A DNA stretch of 64,000 bases from Paenibacillus_V sp046244365. GTDB taxonomy: Bacteria > Bacillota > Bacilli > Paenibacillales > NBRC-103111. Shown piece by piece: positions 28,289-37,205 of the stretch. Position numbers and translations under genes: made by a program. The notes beneath the pieces are model-generated. The model did no database searches. It was given only the letters and a program-made list of their open reading frames with translations, and was not told the DNA's origin. The stretch covers positions 2,046,001 through 2,110,000 of the forward strand of contig NZ_CP176395.1 of the NCBI RefSeq assembly GCF_046244365.1, given 5' to 3'. Numbering within the stretch: the stretch's first letter is position 1; each line of letters starts with the position of its first letter.

Positions 28289-28472
28289 TGTTGTAAAATA
28301 TGCAGCATTTCGCCCTCATTTTGCGGCTTGGTCGGCTAATGTTGTAAGGTTTACAACAATTTCTTCGAATCTCAGGAAGAAAACAGTATTTTCGGCCGAA
28401 TTGTTGTAAAAATTGCAACACTACTGAGTGTGAACCGCATTTTAGCGTTGAAATGTTGTAAAAAGCACAACA
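28289..28472. repeat. Cluster of four 19-bp imperfect palindromes
   Basis: Units start at 28289, 28340, 28402 and 28454. All fit TGTTGTAA, three bases, TTRCAACA, with 8-bp arms; the unit at 28340 is perfect and the others have one to three mismatches. The steps are 51, 62 and 52 bp. It lies between convergent genes with no ORF. Confidence 0.75.
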
Positions 28473-28558
28473 TGACGCATCGCCGCCCTCTTCCGAATGT
28501 CTCAAAACAGTATGGTGCAGCGAGATTGATCGCCATATCCTGAGCAATCGGGCTCGTA

Positions 28559-31390
28559 CTATGCAAACGGCTCGAACAACTGCGGAACGATGTCTGGCCG
28601 GTGCCGGGCATACCAATCGAGAATTATTGTCTTGTATTCCGCTACATCCGTCAGGCTTGCAATGACGTAAGCATGGGTTTCGTTATCCGCGGCGGCTTCT
28701 TGAAGCGATACGGGCTCGAGCGGTTTGCGCGGCGCCGACGAAGGCATGGCAACCGGATCGACAACGCGGCGTACGCGAATGTCATGAAGCATAGCCTCGT
28801 GGGTCAGCGTATCGGCGACGGCTCCGGTTCCGAACAGATGAACCTTACGGATGGCGTTTTCTGCGAGGCGGTTCATCACGTTGAACAGCAGGATTCTGCT
28901 GCCGAACGAGTCGCCCAGTCTGGCGAAAGCGCGGTACGTATGGTACGGCTCGTGACGTGCCGCCGTTCCTTGCGGCCACAGTACGCTCCAGATTTTGGGC
29001 CCGAAGTTGCTCATGTCGAGCAAGAAATCGGCTCCTTTTCCCCGCCATTCCTGGGGGAGAGGCGCGCAAATGGGGTATAGGTTCACCCCGCCGAAATTGT
29101 CTTGCTGGGTTAGACCGCCTAAATGCTCCGCTTCCTCTGGTGTCGGGAAGTCGATCGGGCGATGCATCGTTTGGCTCCATTCGCGTGCCGAGCCGGCTTC
29201 GATTAGCGATGGCTTTCGGTCCAGGAGATAACCGTAATACCGCTGAAACGCAAAAACCCCTTCTTGGCACGCGCGTTTATACCGGAATTCCTCCGGCGGA
29301 TGGTAGAGCTTGGCCAATACGGGAACCACTCGGCCGTCCTTACACTGCTCGTAGCCGAGGGTGGAGCCGAAATCGCCCATCATGAGCTCTTCCATGAAGC
29401 CGGGGCTACGGACGAAGCGCTTAGCGAGATCGGCGTTCTCCTCGCTGCCGATAAAGCAGCGCAAATCCATCCCGCTCTGCTGATGCTCCGCCGCTTTGCC
29501 GGTACCGACGGCCATCAGATGAATGGCGTCGCGCGTGATGCCCTCCAGGTCGAGCGCCGCTTGCAGCGCCGCCTGTATCGTACCGTTAAAGCCGATATCG
29601 ACGGTAAGCAGTTTGCCGGATTTGCCTTCGTTTTGCTGACGAATGTGCTCGATGAGCAGGCGTCTTTGCACCGAGATGGTCCGGCGAATTTGCACTCTCG
29701 TATCGTCACGCAGCAAAAAGTGCTTTAGAGCTTCCAGAACGGACAGGCTTGTCCCGGATACCGCTTCCTGAGTAGAGGAAGTGGCGGGAAAAGGGATGCT
29801 GCCGCACTCGGAAACAGGCAAAGTCATAAAAGACGCAAACAAGGAAAAAGCGCTCTCCCCCTGCAATGTCTCGCCAACTTGCTCGTTCGACTCCGCCTGC
29901 TCCGCCAACGCCCGGCCACCACGCTCGCTCAACACACCAAGGTCAACCACCGCTCCGCCAATATGCTCGTCCCAGACGGCTGCCCTCGCGAAACCTTCAC
30001 CGCGCTCGTTCAACTCGGCCTCCGTCTCGCCAACTGGCTCGTTCGACTCCGCCTGCTCCGCCGACGCCCGGCCACCACGCTCGCTCAACTCGCCATGCTC
30101 CGCCATCGCTCCGCCAACATGCTCGTCCCAGACGGCTGCCCTCGCGAAACCTTCACCGCGCTCGTTCAACCCACCGGGCCCCGTCGCGGCTCCGCGAGCC
30201 GGCTCTTGACGCTCCATCCAATCGCTCGCTTCGCCGGGGATCAGGCCGAGCAGCTGGAACAGCTCCTGGAGCGTAATGCCGTCCAGCGAGAGCACCTTGT
30301 CCAGCTCCTTCGCCGTAAAATCGCTCATCGCGGCGAGCAGTGTCGCTTGCCGCGACACGTAGAGCGGTGCGACTCTCAGCTTCATCCCCCGCATGGCGGC
30401 GCTGCGCTCCAGCATCGGCCCGAGCAGGTGCGCTTCGCGCATGAACGGGTGAATGGCGGTACGGCCTTCCGCCGCGCAACTATCGAGTACCCAATGGCAA
30501 AAGCCCTGCAAAAACGGGCCGAACACGGCAGCGCCGAACCGGTAAAAGAAAGCCTCCTTCTCGTCGTAAGGTTCGGGTACGGAGGCGGCTGCCAGCTTAC
30601 GCAGCGAACGAAGGGCAGGCAGCACGTCGCCGTGACGGACGGACTCCCAGTGCAAGGGGCTATGGAGCGTTTCCGGCACGATGCTGTAATACAAGGATGC
30701 GATGCCCTTCCTTGCGGCGCCGTCGACATCGGCCGTCCGATTGTCGCCGATATGGACGATCTCTTCGGCACGTATGTCCGGAAACGACTCAAGCAGCGCG
30801 TCATACAGATGGCCTTGGGTTTTGCCGCCATGCTCCGCCGAGGAGACGAGCAGGGCGTCGAGCAAACCCGGCTCGAAGCCGTTCGCTTCCAGCAGCGAGC
30901 CCAGCTGTTCGGGCGATATGTACATATCGCTGACGAGCGCTACCGGGATACCGCGGTTCTTGCAGAACCGGATCAGCGAAGTCATGTGCGGATTCACGTA
31001 GCAGAGCTCGCGCTCGCTCTCCAGCTCCAGCTCGAGCGCCCGCTTGGCATTGGTGCAAACATGCGCAGGAATGTGCGCGTAAATATCCTCTAACGTGATT
31101 TCGTCCACTACCGACCGGTTCGCTTCCCACGCCTCCTTTTCGGCGGCCATGCGTATCGCGCGGAACTCGCGTGGGGTGGTGCCTCGGGAGAGAAGTCCCT
31201 CCTGCTTGGCCTTCACTCCCGTCAGAACGAAGAGGTCGTTCGGATGCGTACAGCACCGAAACAGCAGCGTATCGAACACGTCTACGCTCAATAATCGGAT
31301 CGTATCCATTCTGGCTTCCAGCTGGCGCAGGCAGGCGTCCGCTTTCCAAAGCTCCGGATCGTCCGCCAGCCAATTATCGTCGGGCCGCAT
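28559..31390 (-). CDS. Large HAD-superfamily hydrolase-like protein with internal duplicated insert
   Basis: The 943-residue protein has an N-terminal HAD domain. Motif I is SVDVFDTLLF (nucleophile Asp and Asp+2 near residue 36), motif II LVSDMYIS and motif IV HIGDNRTADVDGA. A long central region and a C-terminal Rossmann-like segment (VHLFGTGAVAD) follow. It resembles the large predicted HAD hydrolases often found near glycosyltransferases in cell-surface glycan loci; the substrate is unknown. At about residues 407-510 a hydrophilic insert is a duplicated 52-residue segment. AGGGAGG seven bases before the ATG fixes the start. It converges on the GT2 gene. Confidence 0.75.
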   Translation of the reverse strand: MRPDDNWLADDPELWKADACLRQLEARMDTIRLLSVDVFDTLLFRCCTHPNDLFVLTGVKAKQEGLLSRGTTPREFRAIRMAAEKEAWEANRSVVDEITLEDIYAHIPAHVCTNAKRALELELESERELCYVNPHMTSLIRFCKNRGIPVALVSDMYISPEQLGSLLEANGFEPGLLDALLVSSAEHGGKTQGHLYDALLESFPDIRAEEIVHIGDNRTADVDGAARKGIASLYYSIVPETLHSPLHWESVRHGDVLPALRSLRKLAAASVPEPYDEKEAFFYRFGAAVFGPFLQGFCHWVLDSCAAEGRTAIHPFMREAHLLGPMLERSAAMRGMKLRVAPLYVSRQATLLAAMSDFTAKELDKVLSLDGITLQELFQLLGLIPGEASDWMERQEPARGAATGPGGLNERGEGFARAAVWDEHVGGAMAEHGELSERGGRASAEQAESNEPVGETEAELNERGEGFARAAVWDEHIGGAVVDLGVLSERGGRALAEQAESNEQVGETLQGESAFSLFASFMTLPVSECGSIPFPATSSTQEAVSGTSLSVLEALKHFLLRDDTRVQIRRTISVQRRLLIEHIRQQNEGKSGKLLTVDIGFNGTIQAALQAALDLEGITRDAIHLMAVGTGKAAEHQQSGMDLRCFIGSEENADLAKRFVRSPGFMEELMMGDFGSTLGYEQCKDGRVVPVLAKLYHPPEEFRYKRACQEGVFAFQRYYGYLLDRKPSLIEAGSAREWSQTMHRPIDFPTPEEAEHLGGLTQQDNFGGVNLYPICAPLPQEWRGKGADFLLDMSNFGPKIWSVLWPQGTAARHEPYHTYRAFARLGDSFGSRILLFNVMNRLAENAIRKVHLFGTGAVADTLTHEAMLHDIRVRRVVDPVAMPSSAPRKPLEPVSLQEAAADNETHAYVIASLTDVAEYKTIILDWYARHRPDIVPQLFEPFA
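29858..30169 (-). repeat. Two tandem 156-bp repeats inside the HAD-like gene
   Basis: Two 52-codon units (30014-30169 and 29858-30013) encode near-identical acidic peptides beginning LNERGEGFARAAVWDEH. The frame is preserved. The composition (Glu, Gly, Ala, Arg) differs from the rest of the protein. Confidence 0.85.
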
Positions 31391-31515
31391 GATTTATCCT
31401 CCCTGAATGTTACTCTTACTTATTAGTCTAGTTTTGCGGGAAGACAGAAGCAAGCGCGATTCGATACGCCAATGGAAAAAATAGACAACTATCAAACCTA
31501 AGTCGAACACAGCAA

Positions 31516-31556
31516 AACCGCACGCGGAGCAGTGTCGTACTGCTCCGCGTGCGGTT
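31516..31556 (-). terminator. Terminator of the DUF4190-like gene (minus strand)
   Basis: A long perfect stem (AACCGCACGCGGAGCAGT and its complement) has a 5-base loop; on the minus strand it runs into TTTTGC. It is 43 bases after the minus-strand stop. Confidence 0.85.
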
Positions 31557-31598
31557 CTTTACGTTCCTATAGCCGGTTGGCGTGGCGGCGTCAAGCCG

Positions 31599-32105
31599 TT
31601 AGCCACCCGCCGCTGCAAGGCCGATCAGCATGATGAGGCCGATAACGCCGACGAATAATCCGCTGAATACGGTACCGAGTATGGCGAATACTTTGCTGCG
31701 TTCCTTCTGCGCCAGCCCGATGATGCCGAGCACGAGCGCGACCAGTTGTCCGAGTCCGACGGCAAGGAAGCCTAGGCCGATCAAAGCGAAGGAAGGCGTT
31801 TTTTCCATCAAGCTTTCGACGTCGCTCGGATCGAACGATCCGGTAGCGGGATCGATAATGTCTTTAACCGTTACGACCGCGCCGACGAGCAGGAGAACGC
31901 AGACGAGGTACATCGCCAGCGACACGATAAACGAAGCGATGCCGGGACCGGAATGCTTGCGGCGCACCGGCGTTTCGAACGGCGAAGCTTGCGGTGGCGG
32001 CGTAAAGAAAGGCTGGTTGGAACCGTAAGGCGTTTGCTGCCTTTCCGTGTCGTGAGCCCCCGTTTCCGCAGGCGGCTTGTTTTCATTCTGATGATTATTT
32101 TCCAT
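31599..32105 (-). CDS. Membrane protein with disordered N-terminus (DUF4190/DUF4064-like)
   Basis: The 168-residue protein has a hydrophilic Asn/Gln/Pro-rich N-terminal tail (residues 1-50) and three or four membrane segments with a short acidic loop (DPATGSFDPSDVE). The Gly/Leu-rich helices are typical of small DUF4190/DUF4064-like proteins of unknown function. The open frame reaches 32276, but GAGGTG before ATG 32105 and the composition of the extra residues argue for this start. It stands alone, with a strong terminator downstream. Confidence 0.7.
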   Translation of the reverse strand: MENNHQNENKPPAETGAHDTERQQTPYGSNQPFFTPPPQASPFETPVRRKHSGPGIASFIVSLAMYLVCVLLLVGAVVTVKDIIDPATGSFDPSDVESLMEKTPSFALIGLGFLAVGLGQLVALVLGIIGLAQKERSKVFAILGTVFSGLFVGVIGLIMLIGLAAAGG

Positions 32106-32352
32106 TGTTTCACACCTCATTCGTTTGGTAGGTTGTTCATACGTAATTGGCGCCCCTTTGGTTTCTTCCATATTCCCCCACATTATTCGACGCCTGAAAG
32201 AGATATTCCTTCTATAACGCTTTATGTAACGGAATCGCCAATAAAAAGTAGGGGCGGCACCTGCTTTTTTAGACAAAATATGATATTATTTTTACAGGAA
32301 CATACAAATTTCGGCAAATTTCTCGCGGGACGAACAATGGAGGAGGGAATTT

Positions 32353-32655
32353 ATGAAATTCACCTTATGTCAGACAGTAAAGATTGTCGACATGAATGAC
32401 GAAATTATTCACGAGGTTCTTTTTGAACACGGGGAGGTGCAGTCGCCGGTTCCTTCGATCGGAGCTTCCGTCATTACCCACCAGCTTGGCTTGCGGCAAT
32501 TCGAGGTCGTATACGACAAACGGGCGGGACAGACGAAACGCTCCAAAATTATCGATATCGAAATCGATCTGCTCGGCGACGGAACGACCGTACGCGTTTA
32601 TTTGGAGCCGGTCACGCTGATCGTAGGCCAACATGACGTGGGGCTGGTCGGATGA
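32353..32655 (+). CDS. Conserved hypothetical protein, about 100 residues
   Basis: The 100-residue soluble protein is predicted beta-rich (MKFTLCQTVKIVDMND, then a VYDKRAGQTKRSKIIDIEI segment). I do not recognise a named family. GGAGGAGGG lies nine bases before the ATG. Its stop overlaps the start of the DUF423 gene by four bases, so the two are translationally coupled and probably act in the same setting. Confidence 0.75.
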   Translation: MKFTLCQTVKIVDMNDEIIHEVLFEHGEVQSPVPSIGASVITHQLGLRQFEVVYDKRAGQTKRSKIIDIEIDLLGDGTTVRVYLEPVTLIVGQHDVGLVG

Positions 32656-33020
32656 AGAAGCTGATGATTGCCGGAGCCGTCAACGGGCTGCTAGCGGTAG
32701 CGTTAGGCGCTTTCGGCGCTCACGGTCTCAAGGAAAAGCTATCCGCCGATATGCTCGACGTCTTTAAGACCGGCGTTCAATACCACATGTACCATGCGCT
32801 CGCATTGCTGGTAGTGGCGTTAGCTGCGGCCAAATTAGGCGACGATGGCGTCAAATGGCCGGGAAGGCTGTTTATGACGGGGATCGTGCTGTTTTCGGGA
32901 AGTCTGTACGTGCTTAGCATATCCGGCGTGAAATGGCTTGGGGCGATTACTCCTTTTGGGGGCGTGTGCTTTATCCTCGGCTGGTTCTTATTTGCGCGAG
33001 CCGCATACAAAAAGCTGTAG
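32652..33020 (+). CDS. DUF423 family membrane protein (YwdK-like)
   Basis: The 122-residue protein has four membrane helices and the DUF423 opening GAVNGLLAVALGAFGAHGL, followed by QYHMYHALALL (His-containing helix 2) and ITPFGGVCFILGW. The family is widespread and its function is unknown. The start overlaps the upstream stop (ATGA). No clear terminator follows; the next gene begins 120 bases later. Confidence 0.9.
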   Translation: MKKLMIAGAVNGLLAVALGAFGAHGLKEKLSADMLDVFKTGVQYHMYHALALLVVALAAAKLGDDGVKWPGRLFMTGIVLFSGSLYVLSISGVKWLGAITPFGGVCFILGWFLFARAAYKKL

Positions 33021-33140
33021 TCTGCGCCGGCTGCGCCCAGCGGCATGATCGCTTGAACCGCCGGCTCGGCGGATGGCGGAAGCATCCGGGCAATTTGTCG
33101 CAGCGCTCAGCGTACAAACCGTCTTTCGTGAAAGGAAGTT

Positions 33141-34907
33141 GTGCCTTTGGACAGCCAAAAGCCGCTCGGGAAACGTCGAAATTCGACCAAACCGGCTTTG
33201 GCCTCTGCCGAACATAAACGGATCAAGCAGAGGTTGCGCGATTCCGAGCAAATCTTTCATTCCTTGTTTGCGTTTAACCCGAACGCGATTGGCGTTTTTA
33301 GTCCAAGCGGGATATTGGTTCGTTCCAATCCTACCGTCACGGAGCTTACCGGCTACAGCGAACAGGAGCTGCTCGGCAAGTCGTTTTCTTCTTTTCTCGC
33401 TCCGGAACAAGTATTGCACGGTATGAGCCAATTTAAGCTAGCGAGGAACGGAATGCCCCAAACGTTCGATACGGTGCTGCTTCATAAGAACGGCTACCAG
33501 ATCGAAGTGAACGCAACGTCGGTGCCGATTTCGAACGGCCGCAGAATGACGGGGTTCATCGTCATCTGCCAGGACATTTCGGAGCGCAAACGCAACGAGA
33601 ACCGGATCCGCCACATGGCGTACTACGATGATATGACCGGATTGCCGAACCGGCGGTATTTCAAGGAAAAGCTCGCTGAAGCGTTAGCCGCGGCAAGCCC
33701 GGAAAAAATCGCCGTTTTCTATATGGATATCGACAGATTCAAGCTGGTCAACGACAGCTTCGGGTACGATTACGGGAACATGCTGATGCTGCAAGTGGCG
33801 GAACGGCTTACCCGATGCATTTCGGCGGATGATTTTCTTGCCCGTACGGAAGGGGACGAGTTTGCGATCGGCTACACGGGCGTCATGTCGGCGGAGGAGC
33901 TCCGGCGGCGCGCCGATACGATCGCCAAATTGCTGGAGCAGCCTTTCGTCGTTGGCGGGGATTCGATTCATTTGTCGACGAGCATCGGCGTTTCCTTGTT
34001 CTCCGGTGCGGAAGAGGAAGATGCCGAAACGTTGATGAAATATGCGGAAATCGCACTGTCCCAATCGAAGGAAAGCGGGAAGAACAATTACCAGGTGTTC
34101 AACCAGGCGATGAAAACCGGCTCGATGCAGAGGCTCAAAATGGAAAGCGAGCTTCGAAGGGCGCTTCTTAACGAAGAGTTCGAGCTGTTTTACCAGCCGC
34201 AAATGGAAGTAAGCAGCGGCAAAATCGTAGGAATGGAAGCGCTGATCCGCTGGATGCATCCGACGAAGGGGCTTGTGCCGCCACGGGAGTTTATTCCGGT
34301 TGCCGAGGAAAGCGGCTTGATCGTGCCGATCGGCGAATGGGTCATCCTTGAAGCGTGCAGGCAGAACAAAAAGTGGCAAGAGGAGCAGCTTATTTACGTG
34401 CCCGTTTCGGTCAATTTGTCCGTGCGGCAGTTTCTTCAGCCGAGCCTGAAGGATAAAATCTCGCATATTCTGGAGATCACCGGTCTCAATCCGGAGTATC
34501 TCGATTTGGAAATTACCGAGAGCATGACGATGGACGTGGAAATCGCCACAACGAATCTCCTCGAGCTGAAGCATCTCGGCGTTCAAATCAGTATTGACGA
34601 CTTCGGGACGGGCTACAGCTCCTTAAGCTACTTGAAAAAGTTTCCGATCGACAAGCTGAAAATCGACTATTCGTTCGTGCGCGACATAATGAGCGATCCG
34701 AATGACGCCGCTATAGTAGCGACCATCATTTCCATGGCCCATCACCTTCATCTGGAGGTCATTGCGGAGGGCGTGGAAACGAAGGAACAACTGAAGTTTC
34801 TGGATCATAACCGCTGCAATCACATTCAAGGCTACTGGTTCAGTCCGCCGGTTAACGTTGCGCATATCGAAGAACTGCTGCGCAGCCGGCCCAGCGAAGT
34901 TTCGTGA
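33141..34907 (+). CDS. PAS-GGDEF-EAL protein, probable c-di-GMP phosphodiesterase
   Basis: The 588-residue cytoplasmic signalling protein has a PAS domain (residues about 35-150), a GGDEF domain (about 155-315) and an EAL domain (about 330-580). The GGDEF signature is altered to EGDEF (in LARTEGDEFA), so diguanylate cyclase activity may be lost. The EAL motifs look intact: MEALIRW, ITESMT, IDDFGTGYSSL, LKIDYSFVRD, AEGVET. The most likely net activity is c-di-GMP hydrolysis, with the degenerate GGDEF perhaps binding GTP. GTG 33141 follows AAAGGAAG; an in-frame TTG two codons later is an alternative start. Confidence 0.9.
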   Translation: MPLDSQKPLGKRRNSTKPALASAEHKRIKQRLRDSEQIFHSLFAFNPNAIGVFSPSGILVRSNPTVTELTGYSEQELLGKSFSSFLAPEQVLHGMSQFKLARNGMPQTFDTVLLHKNGYQIEVNATSVPISNGRRMTGFIVICQDISERKRNENRIRHMAYYDDMTGLPNRRYFKEKLAEALAAASPEKIAVFYMDIDRFKLVNDSFGYDYGNMLMLQVAERLTRCISADDFLARTEGDEFAIGYTGVMSAEELRRRADTIAKLLEQPFVVGGDSIHLSTSIGVSLFSGAEEEDAETLMKYAEIALSQSKESGKNNYQVFNQAMKTGSMQRLKMESELRRALLNEEFELFYQPQMEVSSGKIVGMEALIRWMHPTKGLVPPREFIPVAEESGLIVPIGEWVILEACRQNKKWQEEQLIYVPVSVNLSVRQFLQPSLKDKISHILEITGLNPEYLDLEITESMTMDVEIATTNLLELKHLGVQISIDDFGTGYSSLSYLKKFPIDKLKIDYSFVRDIMSDPNDAAIVATIISMAHHLHLEVIAEGVETKEQLKFLDHNRCNHIQGYWFSPPVNVAHIEELLRSRPSEVS

Positions 34908-34946
34908 AGCCGTTCGCCATACATATCCTAAAGAATGCCCAACAAA

Positions 34947-34972
34947 AAAACGAGCCCATCGGCTCGTTTTTT
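34947..34972 (+). terminator. Terminator of the EAL gene
   Basis: The stem AAAACGAGCC / GGCTCGTTTT with loop CATC is followed by T's. Confidence 0.92.
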
Positions 34973-35004
34973 CGTCTGGGTGCAAGTTTCTGCATAAAAG
35001 GTTT

Positions 35005-35544
35005 CTATGATCCGGTCACATGGAAATCTTCGATTTCGCTCATGTGGAATTGATACACTTTCTTCTCGTCCACATGATAAACCGTGACGAGCTGGGCACT
35101 CGAGTCAAAGCTTAAAATCCGGCAAGGAATGCTGAGTTTTACCCCTTTTCCCTTGAGAGCGGACAAGCGGACGAGCGAATTCGTCTTCTGGTATTCCTGG
35201 AGCAGGTTCAGCACATTGTTCAGATCGGCTTTGCCATCCGGCTTCGATTCGTGACTTCCAGAAGGCGGCTCAGCAGCCTTTTGCTGCGTCTTGGCGGTTG
35301 ACGAAGAGGGTTTATTCGCTTGCTGCGATTTCGAAACGCTTTCGTTCTGCTTATGGCGTTCTGCCAAAGAGGCATCGATGATTTTGCCGAGCTCGATCCC
35401 CTCATTGATTTTGTAGTCGATAATCTTGTCGGCGTTCAAAAGGCGCAGCAGCGATTCGAGCGCCATGCCGTTATTGTAGCCGTCTACCAAAATGCTGACG
35501 TTAAACAAATAACTCTTCTTGCCTTGTTCCTTGGATTCCTTCAT
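35005..35544 (-). CDS. Conserved hypothetical protein with split ordered domains
   Basis: The 179-residue soluble protein has a short N-terminal alpha/beta segment (YLFNVSILVDGYNNG), a Ser/Lys/Gln-rich low-complexity linker (residues about 63-105) and a C-terminal beta-rich domain ending HMSEIEDFHVTGS. I recognise no family. GGAGGC nine bases before the ATG supports the start. It converges on the EAL gene and stands alone; the linker suggests two modules joined flexibly. Confidence 0.7.
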   Translation of the reverse strand: MKESKEQGKKSYLFNVSILVDGYNNGMALESLLRLLNADKIIDYKINEGIELGKIIDASLAERHKQNESVSKSQQANKPSSSTAKTQQKAAEPPSGSHESKPDGKADLNNVLNLLQEYQKTNSLVRLSALKGKGVKLSIPCRILSFDSSAQLVTVYHVDEKKVYQFHMSEIEDFHVTGS

Positions 35545-35651
35545 CTGTTCATGCCTCCGACTAAACTAGTCCTTTCTCACTATACCATGAATGAATGCCC
35601 AAAAGTAGACTTTATCGATAAGAAATCGTAGTGCTAAAGGGATATATATTA

Positions 35652-35756
35652 ATGAAATATTTCCGGAAATTGTTGGAAAACTTTGCGTCGAAGATAAATG
35701 GGTCTACACGAGCATGTCTGGAGTACCGGGTCGCCGCTATTTTTTTTGCAGACTAA
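35652..35756 (+). CDS. Possible 34-residue small ORF
   Basis: AAAGGG about 11 bases upstream precedes an ATG that opens a basic, partly amphipathic peptide (MKYFRKLLENFASKING). It is too short to judge by composition and may be chance. The remaining sequence between 35545 and 35847 holds nothing else that I can identify. Confidence 0.2.
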   Translation: MKYFRKLLENFASKINGSTRACLEYRVAAIFFAD

Positions 35757-35847
35757 GCTTGTACGAGCATGAAACCAACGGGCATTATCCTACATATGCT
35801 ATAAGGTAGCCGATATGCATGCTAAGGAAAGGAGATGCATAGCCTTG

Positions 35848-36147
35848 ATGCAGCTTAAACCGGTGGAAATCGACGGCCGGACGGCGCTTGCGATCGAAGT
35901 GCTGCTGCCCAAAACGACGCTCCTGGCTGTGACGACCGACAAGGGGTACATTATGTGCGGCGCGCTCGACGTTCAACTGCTGAACGACCGGCTGAAGGAC
36001 CGGCGGATCATCGCGGGAAGAGCGGTTGGTGTCAAAACGATCGAGCAGCTGCTTGACGCTCCTCTGGAATCCGTGACCGACGAAGCGGTGGCGCTGGGCA
36101 TTTATCCCGGCATGAAAGGAAGCGAAGCGATTCTACGCATGCTGTAA
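35848..36147 (+). CDS. DUF1805 family protein (YunC-like)
   Basis: The 99-residue protein closely follows the small YunC/DUF1805 fold: LPKTTLLAVTTDKGYIMCGA, DVQLLNDRL, GRAVGVKTIEQLLDAPLES. The function is unknown. The start at 35848 (MQLKPVEIDG) is chosen by comparison with the remembered family length of about 100 residues; AAAGGAG is about 14 bases upstream, and a TTG one codon earlier is an alternative. The extra 11 codons in the longer frame contain the ribosome binding site itself. Confidence 0.9.
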   Translation: MQLKPVEIDGRTALAIEVLLPKTTLLAVTTDKGYIMCGALDVQLLNDRLKDRRIIAGRAVGVKTIEQLLDAPLESVTDEAVALGIYPGMKGSEAILRML

Positions 36148-36191
36148 AAGCGTCTCCTGAAATAAAGTTTTGTTATCGCATTGTTAAACTG

Positions 36192-36243
36192 CAACATAAA
36201 AGCAACTATGGCAAATGCTATTTGTTGTTTTTATGTTGTTTTT
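36192..36243 (+). terminator. Terminator of the DUF1805 gene
   Basis: A 15-bp stem with one mismatch (CAACATAAAAGCAAC / GTTGTTTTTATGTTG) and a 17-base loop is followed by TTTTT. Confidence 0.75.
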
Positions 36244-36246
36244 GTA

Positions 36247-36275
36247 TTGACAGGTGTGCCGGCTAAGCGTAGGAT
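36247..36275 (+). promoter_or_regulatory. Sigma-A-type promoter of the EamA transporter gene
   Basis: TTGACA (36247-36252) and TAGGAT (36270-36275) are 17 bp apart. The position rules out the open-frame start at 36254 as the translation start. Confidence 0.75.
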
Positions 36276-36310
36276 GGAAGCATGACATCCGAGAGGGGAC
36301 GGTGCTGCAC

Positions 36311-37168
36311 GTGACTGCCGCTGTTATGCTGGTGCTTTGTTCCGGCCTGACGCATGCCGTGTGGAATTTATTCACCAAGACATGCTTAAACAAAAGCGCT
36401 TTTTTGTGGTTGATTCATGGGGTCTCGCTATTTATTTTCTGGCCATTCTTGATGAACGACTTGCTGCATAACGATATTCCGCCGCAAGGTTATTTGTTTA
36501 TGTTGTTTTCGTTTGTTTTGCAGGCCGCATACGGTTTGCTTCTTGCCAAAGTTTACTCGTACGGCGATTTGTCGCAGGTTTATCCCCTTATGCGGGGGAC
36601 GGGAGCGCTGCTAGTTCCTGTCGTAAGCGTAGCCGCTTTCGGCGAATCGCTGTCAAGCATCGGTTGGATTGCCCTTATCGTTATCGTCGGGGGCATGTTT
36701 ATGATTAGCGGGCTGGGTATGAAGCGGCCCGAAGGTATGGATGGAACGGTGTTCCGCAAAGCGCTCGGTTATGCGCTGCTAGTCGGCTTATGCATCACTT
36801 GTTACGTTATTGTGGACAAACAGACGCTTTCCTATTTATCGCCGCTGGGGCTTATCGAAATATCCAATTTCGGGGTTGTGGTAGCGCTGACCAAAATCTC
36901 TTTGCAAAAAGGGCTTGTCAAACGCGAATGGCAGGTCAATTGGCGAAAAGTGCTAATAGGGGCGGTATGCGCGCCCGGGTCTTATTTATTGTTCTTATTT
37001 GCGATGGAAATTGCGCCGCTTGCCCACATTTCCCCGATTCGCGAGATCGGCACGGTGTTCGGAACGGTGCTGGGCATTTTGATTCTGAAGGAAAACCAGG
37101 GTGTCAGGCGTATCGTAATGTCCACCGTCATTGCAGGCGGCATCATTTCGCTTGGTCTCTGGGGGTAA
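36311..37168 (+). CDS. EamA/DMT-superfamily transporter
   Basis: The 285-residue integral membrane protein has about ten helices arranged as two EamA halves (each opening with a hydrophobic helix and containing a PLMRGTGALLVPV-like or HISPIREIG-like segment). Such proteins export metabolites or amino acids; the substrate is unknown. GTG 36311 is chosen because GAGAGGGG lies upstream and the promoter ends at 36275; GTG 36302 is possible. It is followed at 38 bases by the phosphodiesterase-like gene, so the two may be co-transcribed. Confidence 0.85.
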   Translation: MTAAVMLVLCSGLTHAVWNLFTKTCLNKSAFLWLIHGVSLFIFWPFLMNDLLHNDIPPQGYLFMLFSFVLQAAYGLLLAKVYSYGDLSQVYPLMRGTGALLVPVVSVAAFGESLSSIGWIALIVIVGGMFMISGLGMKRPEGMDGTVFRKALGYALLVGLCITCYVIVDKQTLSYLSPLGLIEISNFGVVVALTKISLQKGLVKREWQVNWRKVLIGAVCAPGSYLLFLFAMEIAPLAHISPIREIGTVFGTVLGILILKENQGVRRIVMSTVIAGGIISLGLWG

Positions 37169-37205
37169 AGCCGGCTTTTTACATAGTTCATGATGGGGTG
37201 ATGGG

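Noticed and set aside
29879..31093. 404-codon plus-strand frame
   Set aside because: It is antisense to the HAD-like gene, which has clear catalytic motifs and a good start; the plus frame has no recognisable domain.
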